Under the pieces are notes generated by a model. It was not told where the DNA came from. It did not search any database and saw nothing but the letters and a program-made list of their open reading frames with translations. A stretch of DNA of 18,239 bases from Pseudomonadota bacterium (GTDB lineage Bacteria > Pseudomonadota > Gammaproteobacteria > UBA6186 > Azoamicaceae), in NCBI GenBank assembly GCA_021848375.1, contig JAJZUR010000012.1:1-18239 (forward strand), written 5' to 3'. This document shows positions 15,701 to 18,239 of the stretch, piece by piece (the first letter of the stretch is position 1; each line of letters starts with the position of its first letter). The translations under genes were made by a program, and so were the position numbers.

Positions 15701-15727
15701 TTAAACTAGTCTAAAGCTAGTTTAAAT
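15699..15727. promoter_or_regulatory. palindromic operator for the toxin-antitoxin operon
   Basis: A perfect inverted repeat with 11-base arms: ATTTAAACTAG (15699-15709), a seven-base spacer, and CTAGTTTAAAT (15717-15727). It begins at the end of the -10 and runs to the ribosome site, so bound protein would block initiation. Antitoxin autorepression is the established pattern for such operons; the exact site assignment is inference. Confidence 0.7.
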
Positions 15728-15737
15728 AGGAGTGTAT

Positions 15738-15971
15738 ATGCAACTCATTGGGGCTTTTGAAGCGAAAACCCACTTTTCGGCGTTGCTGGAGAAAGTTGAA
15801 AGGGGAGAGCAAATTATCATTACTAAACACGGTAGGGCTGTTGCTCAGTTGCTGCCGATGGGAATTCATAAAACACAGGTACGTGAAGCCATTCAAAGTA
15901 TTAAGGAATTTCAAAAAAGCCGTCAGTTAGACTTGGATTGGAAGATGCTGCGGGATGAGGGTAAAAAATAA
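15738..15971 (+). CDS. Phd/YefM-family antitoxin
   Basis: A 77-residue antitoxin. The N-terminal DNA-binding part, FEAKTHFSALLEKVERGEQIIITKHGRAVAQLLP (about 7-40), is the Phd/YefM fold. The C-terminal tail, ending LDWKMLRDEGKK, would wrap the toxin. I chose ATG at 15738, five bases after AGGAG (15728-15732). A GTG at 15732 is in frame but overlaps that ribosome site. The stop directly abuts the toxin ATG, as expected for a coupled module. Confidence 0.92.
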   Translation: MQLIGAFEAKTHFSALLEKVERGEQIIITKHGRAVAQLLPMGIHKTQVREAIQSIKEFQKSRQLDLDWKMLRDEGKK

Positions 15972-16382
15972 ATGGGTTTTATACTGGATGCCTCTATTGC
16001 GCTTTCGTGGTGTTTTTCTGATGAAAGTAGCGCTTTAAGTCATCAATTACTTGACCGTTTGGAAATAGAAAGTGCTTATGTACCTACTATTTGGCAATTA
16101 GAAGTCGGGAACATTCTTGTGTCGGCGGAACGGTGGAAACGAATCAGTTTTGCTGAGATTAATCAATTTATTGAAATATTGAGTAAATTAAATATTGAAA
16201 TCGACAATGAAACAGATCTGAAAGCTTTCCATGAAATTTTGTCTTTGGCGTATGCTGAGGGACTTACAACATATGATGCTTCTTATTTAGAGCTTGGGAT
16301 GCGAAAAGGTTTGCCCTTAGCCAGCAAAGATCTACAACTTTGTAAGGTAGCGGAACGTTTAGGGGTTCAGATATTACGTTGA
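15972..16382 (+). CDS. vapC: VapC-type PIN-domain toxin ribonuclease
   Basis: A 136-residue PIN-domain endoribonuclease toxin. The acidic metal site is complete: Asp6 in ILDAS, Glu44 in WQLEVGN, Asp102 in TYDASYLEL and Asp120 in SKDLQL. VapC toxins cleave tRNA or rRNA and are neutralised by the paired antitoxin. The upstream antitoxin gene ends immediately before this ATG. No sign of truncation or frameshift, so the module looks functional. The RNA target cannot be predicted from sequence. Confidence 0.93.
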   Translation: MGFILDASIALSWCFSDESSALSHQLLDRLEIESAYVPTIWQLEVGNILVSAERWKRISFAEINQFIEILSKLNIEIDNETDLKAFHEILSLAYAEGLTTYDASYLELGMRKGLPLASKDLQLCKVAERLGVQILR

Positions 16383-16398
16383 TGAGTAGCTAGCTTAT

Positions 16399-16427
16399 TT
16401 GATAAATTAGATCCGTAGGTTTACTAT
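16399..16427 (+). promoter_or_regulatory. sigma-70 promoter for the host-attachment-family gene
   Basis: TTGATA (16399-16404) and TACTAT (16422-16427) are 17 bases apart, 5/6 and 4/6 to consensus. The start would lie near 16434, about 45 bases before the ATG at 16479, making this gene independent of the toxin operon. Confidence 0.5.
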
Positions 16428-16478
16428 AGCTGGTAACTGTTATTTAGAGCGGGTTTAAATTATTTTGAGGGCTCACCT

Positions 16479-16922
16479 ATGATATGGGTTGTTGTTTCTA
16501 ATACCAATCGCTGTCTGATTTTTCATTACGACAAAAAGATGCACCACTTAACCTTAGCCAAGGAGATGTTGCATCCCCCTTCTAAATTGAAGGGGGTTGA
16601 TTTAATATCGGATGCTCAAGGCAGATACAAAACCAACGTGGGATCTGGTGGATCATTTTCTGCCCATGCTCATGAGAACCCTAGAGAAGTTGAATTTGAA
16701 CAGTTTGCAAGAGAAGTGGGTAAAGAGCTGGATGAGGGTAGAAGGAATAACGCCTACGATAATATTATTTTAATTACGTCCCCTCACATGAGCGGGCTTA
16801 TCCATAAACACCTAAACCCGCATGTGAAAGCCTTTATGCTGCCGGATATTCATAAGGATTACAGCCATTTAACTGGCAACGAGTTAATCACCGTGGTTAA
16901 GGAAGAACTTCGGGGTTTTTAA
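16479..16922 (+). CDS. host attachment family protein
   Basis: A 147-residue protein of the family named for a protein required for host-cell attachment (PF10116-type), related to archaeal release factor-like eRF1 domains. Visible features are the first strand MIWVVVSNTNRCLIFHY, the HPPSKLKGVDLISDAQGRYKT segment, the middle EFEQFAREVGKELDEGRR helix, and IILITSPHMSGLIHKHL then DIHKDYSHLTGNELI. It has no signal peptide, so surface attachment as a direct role is doubtful; a ribosome-linked function has been suggested for related proteins. GAGGGCTCACC precedes the ATG. It is convergent with the umuD-like gene, nine bases apart. Confidence 0.85.
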   Translation: MIWVVVSNTNRCLIFHYDKKMHHLTLAKEMLHPPSKLKGVDLISDAQGRYKTNVGSGGSFSAHAHENPREVEFEQFAREVGKELDEGRRNNAYDNIILITSPHMSGLIHKHLNPHVKAFMLPDIHKDYSHLTGNELITVVKEELRGF

Positions 16923-16931
16923 TGAAGCCGT

Positions 16932-17567
16932 TTATTTAGAAAGAGAATGGATAACGTGAAGCACAACGCCCCAGATCCGAAAATCAATTTCTTCGGTAAT
17001 TTCAATGGGTTGATAACGAGGATTTTCTGGCATTAAGCGCAGCCGGTTTTGGGCTAACTCTAGTCGTTTTACCGTAAGATCGCCGTTGACAACTGCAATA
17101 ATAATTTTTCCATGGGTTGGCTTAATAGAGCGATCGACAATTAAAATATCGTTTTCATGAATACCTGCATTGATCATGGAATCCCCCTCAGCGCGAACGA
17201 AAAAAGTAGCAGTGGGGTGCTCAATTAAATGTTGATTGAGATCTAAATGACGATCGATATAATCATCGACCGGAAACGGGGCGCCGGCTGCAACGCGAGT
17301 GGCATACAGCGGCATAGCCTGTCTGGGGGAGGGCATTGGTTTACTGGGGTAAGGGAATACATTGTTAAAGGGCTTAATTGCGAGATGCGTTTCTGCTAGC
17401 CCGTGGGCAGAAAGATTAAGCGAAGTTTTAGAGGCAACCAACGCTTCAATTTCAGGAAGTAAGCTAACAGGTATTCGAAGAGGGCAGGTCTTTTCACCAT
17501 ATTTGCCGGTGCCCTTTGGGCGTCCGGAGCCTACTCGATAGCCGCCGGCTTTAGATTTTTTGTTCAT
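16932..17567 (-). CDS. umuD: UmuD/LexA-type S24 autoprotease with N-terminal extension
   Basis: A 211-residue self-cleaving S24 peptidase. The C-terminal half matches E. coli UmuD closely: cleavage site Ala94-Gly95 in RVAAGAPFP, Ser130 in EGDSMI and Lys167 in LTVKRL, with the same 35- and 37-residue spacings as E. coli. Ahead of it is an extension of about 70 residues with GYRVGSGRPKGTGKYG and TCPLRIPVSLLPEIEALV, basic and possibly DNA-binding. E. coli UmuD has 139 residues. I chose ATG at 17567, nine bases after GGAG; the in-frame TTG at 17576 touches that site. No umuC follows: the neighbour is convergent. It may act as a LexA-like repressor rather than a polymerase subunit. Confidence 0.9.
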   Translation of the reverse strand: MNKKSKAGGYRVGSGRPKGTGKYGEKTCPLRIPVSLLPEIEALVASKTSLNLSAHGLAETHLAIKPFNNVFPYPSKPMPSPRQAMPLYATRVAAGAPFPVDDYIDRHLDLNQHLIEHPTATFFVRAEGDSMINAGIHENDILIVDRSIKPTHGKIIIAVVNGDLTVKRLELAQNRLRLMPENPRYQPIEITEEIDFRIWGVVLHVIHSLSK

Positions 17568-17583
17568 CTGTTGCAACTCCTAC

Positions 17584-17605
17584 TTGATTAATGTACGATA
17601 ATCAA
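17584..17605. promoter_or_regulatory. 22-bp palindrome between umuD-like and coiled-coil genes
   Basis: TTGATTA (17584-17590) and TAATCAA (17599-17605) form a perfect 7-base inverted repeat with an 8-base centre. It covers the -35 and spacer of the plus-strand promoter and lies just ahead of the umuD-like ribosome site, so a bound protein could block both directions. The form resembles the TTGA…TCAA box I recall for Acinetobacter UmuDAb. Confidence 0.65.
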
Positions 17606-17612
17606 ATATAGT
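17584..17612 (+). promoter_or_regulatory. sigma-70 promoter for the small coiled-coil gene
   Basis: TTGATT (17584-17589) and TATAGT (17607-17612), each 5/6 or close to consensus, are separated by exactly 17 bases. The start would be near 17619. The facing strand has a weaker candidate for the umuD-like gene, TTAACG (17632-17627) with TATATT (17610-17605). Confidence 0.6.
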
Positions 17613-17662
17613 ATGACTGAAGTAATCGTTAAATGCAAACTTTATGACTTAAGGAGAATAAC

Positions 17663-17890
17663 ATGGACACCCTCGCACAACCTAATCTGAATGATAGCCG
17701 CGATATGAAACAACCCACCATTACTATTCAGTTGCAATATCTACAAGATCGGGTAACAACACTTGAAGACCAACTTCAAAAAGCAATTGCTGTTGCTGTT
17801 AAAAAAGAAGCCTATGCCAATACGTTGGCGAGCGATTTAGAACATATCATTATTCAACTGAGCAGGTTGGAGATAGTGAAATCAAAGTAG
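17663..17890 (+). CDS. small coiled-coil protein, divergent from the umuD-like gene
   Basis: A 75-residue protein with a well-placed AAGGAG before the ATG. After a polar start (MDTLAQPNLNDSRDMKQPT), residues about 20-70 form a heptad-like helix: IQLQYLQDRVTTLEDQLQKAIAVAVKKEAYANTL. No cysteine, signal peptide or membrane segment is present. I do not recognise a family. It shares the palindromic control region with the umuD-like gene and is followed about 80 bases later by a strong terminator, so it is a single-gene transcript. It may be a dimeric or partner-binding helper; that is a guess. Confidence 0.75.
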   Translation: MDTLAQPNLNDSRDMKQPTITIQLQYLQDRVTTLEDQLQKAIAVAVKKEAYANTLASDLEHIIIQLSRLEIVKSK

Positions 17891-17901
17891 AAAAGATTAA
17901 G

Positions 17902-17923
17902 AATGGGTTCTCTATCTCCCATT
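17902..17923 (+). repeat. small hairpin in the 3' untranslated region
   Basis: AATGGG (17902-17907) and CCCATT (17918-17923) form a 6-base stem with a 10-base loop, 12 bases after the coiled-coil gene stop. No T-tract follows, so it is not a terminator by itself. Confidence 0.4.
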
Positions 17924-17970
17924 GCTTACTCAAACAGTCTTACTTTTAGATGCATTATTTCCTCTTTATC

Positions 17971-18002
17971 AATCCCCGTGCAAGCGGGGATTTTTATTTT
18001 TA
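17971..18002 (+). terminator. intrinsic terminator
   Basis: AATCCCCG (17971-17978) pairs with CGGGGATT (17985-17992) around a 6-base loop, followed by a T-rich tract (TTTATTTTTA). It ends transcription from the coiled-coil gene and is the only clear GC-rich rho-independent terminator in the window. Confidence 0.9.
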
Positions 18003-18231
18003 TATTCTTGCAGTTACACGTTTATTTTTGAATAAAAAATACAAATTTAATTTTTGAATAAAAACATGCATAGCGTGCATATGCACAACAGGTTATTGTC
18101 GATCGTTATTTAAAATAATTTCATTTTTTTTAAAAAATTTTTTAAATTGCGCGCATATGCACTGAATTTATTTTTACCATAAATATGAATTATTCCTGAA
18201 AAAATCATTTTTTTTATAGTAAACATGAAAA
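18003..18231. other. AT-rich non-coding region with repeats and palindromes
   Basis: No gene is visible in about 230 bases. It holds a 15-base direct repeat ATTTTTGAATAAAAA (18024-18038 and 18050-18064), a 12-base palindrome GTGCATATGCAC (18075-18086), a second GCATATGCAC (18153-18162) and an 18-base A/T palindrome (18129-18146). It may be the control region of a gene beyond the edge. ATG at 18225 opens a frame but has no ribosome site and soon meets the adapter-like end. Confidence 0.6.
18024..18064. repeat. 15-bp direct repeat pair
   Basis: ATTTTTGAATAAAAA occurs at 18024-18038 and 18050-18064, 26 bases apart start to start. Each copy is itself partly palindromic. No function can be assigned. 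Confidence 0.6.
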
Positions 18232-18239
18232 AGATCGGA
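18232..18239. other. probable sequencing-adapter remnant, right end
   Basis: The last eight bases, AGATCGGA, equal the first eight of the Illumina TruSeq adapter read-through sequence AGATCGGAAGAGC. With CGATCT at the left end in the complementary orientation, both ends look like untrimmed adapter. Confidence 0.7.

Noticed and set aside
18225..18239. Start of a gene MKKIG at the right edge
   Set aside because: No ribosome site, and most of the frame is the adapter-like end sequence.
1..18239. CRISPR arrays, tRNA, rRNA and insertion sequences
   Set aside because: No regularly spaced repeats, cloverleaf-like segments, ribosomal sequence or transposase frames were seen on either strand by eye.

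Overview
This looks like one complete short contig from a gammaproteobacterial genome of low-to-moderate GC, most likely Legionellales/Coxiella-like. The inference rests on the gene order fabD-fabG-acpP-fabF-mltG-tmk-holB-pilZ-tatD, which is the Pseudomonas/Legionella-type arrangement, on a Rickettsia/Legionella-type 17-kDa glycine-zipper lipoprotein, and on AT-rich accessory genes. I cannot name a genus. The first six bases (CGATCT) and the last eight (AGATCGGA) match the inner ends of the Illumina TruSeq adapter, so real genomic sequence probably runs from about 7 to 18231.

Layout. 1-445: minus-strand hypothetical gene cut by the left edge, with a good promoter at 484-512. 554-7455: a tightly packed plus-strand core operon, starting from a TTGACA-type promoter, for fatty acid synthesis (fabD, fabG, acpP, fabF), a septal or peptidoglycan-terminating transglycosylase (mltG), dTMP kinase (tmk), the clamp-loader delta-prime subunit (holB), a PilZ protein and a TatD nuclease. 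plsX and fabH are absent upstream and pabC is absent between fabF and mltG. 7579-9981: a PEBP/YbhB protein, a small two-helix membrane protein, a DEDDh exonuclease, and a TauE/SafE permease with its DUF1634 partner; the last three genes overlap. 10081-11217: cyclopropane fatty acid synthase with Ser in place of the usual active-site Cys. 11233-13198 (minus): a glycine-zipper lipoprotein, a CDF metal exporter and the peroxiredoxin Bcp. 13343-13903: a thioredoxin-fold protein divergent from bcp. 13921-14952 (minus): an exported PTP-like cysteine phytase/phosphatase.

15140-17890 is the accessory part: a stand-alone KfrA-type DNA-binding protein behind a repeat-rich promoter; a Phd/YefM-VapC toxin-antitoxin pair whose near-consensus promoter is followed by an 11-bp-arm palindrome; a host-attachment-family protein; and a UmuD/LexA-type S24 autoprotease with a roughly 70-residue N-terminal extension and no umuC beside it. 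It is divergent from a small coiled-coil protein, and a 22-bp palindrome (TTGATTA-N8-TAATCAA) lies between the two. A strong intrinsic terminator (17971-18002) closes this part; the rest is AT-rich non-coding DNA.

The genes form two kinds of block. The core operon couples lipid precursor supply, wall synthesis and DNA replication. The right-hand block carries self-regulated DNA-binding and toxin-antitoxin genes of the kind found on plasmids and islands. The best candidate for something new is the UmuD-like/coiled-coil divergon with its palindrome, which looks like a LexA-independent damage-response switch comparable to Acinetobacter UmuDAb.
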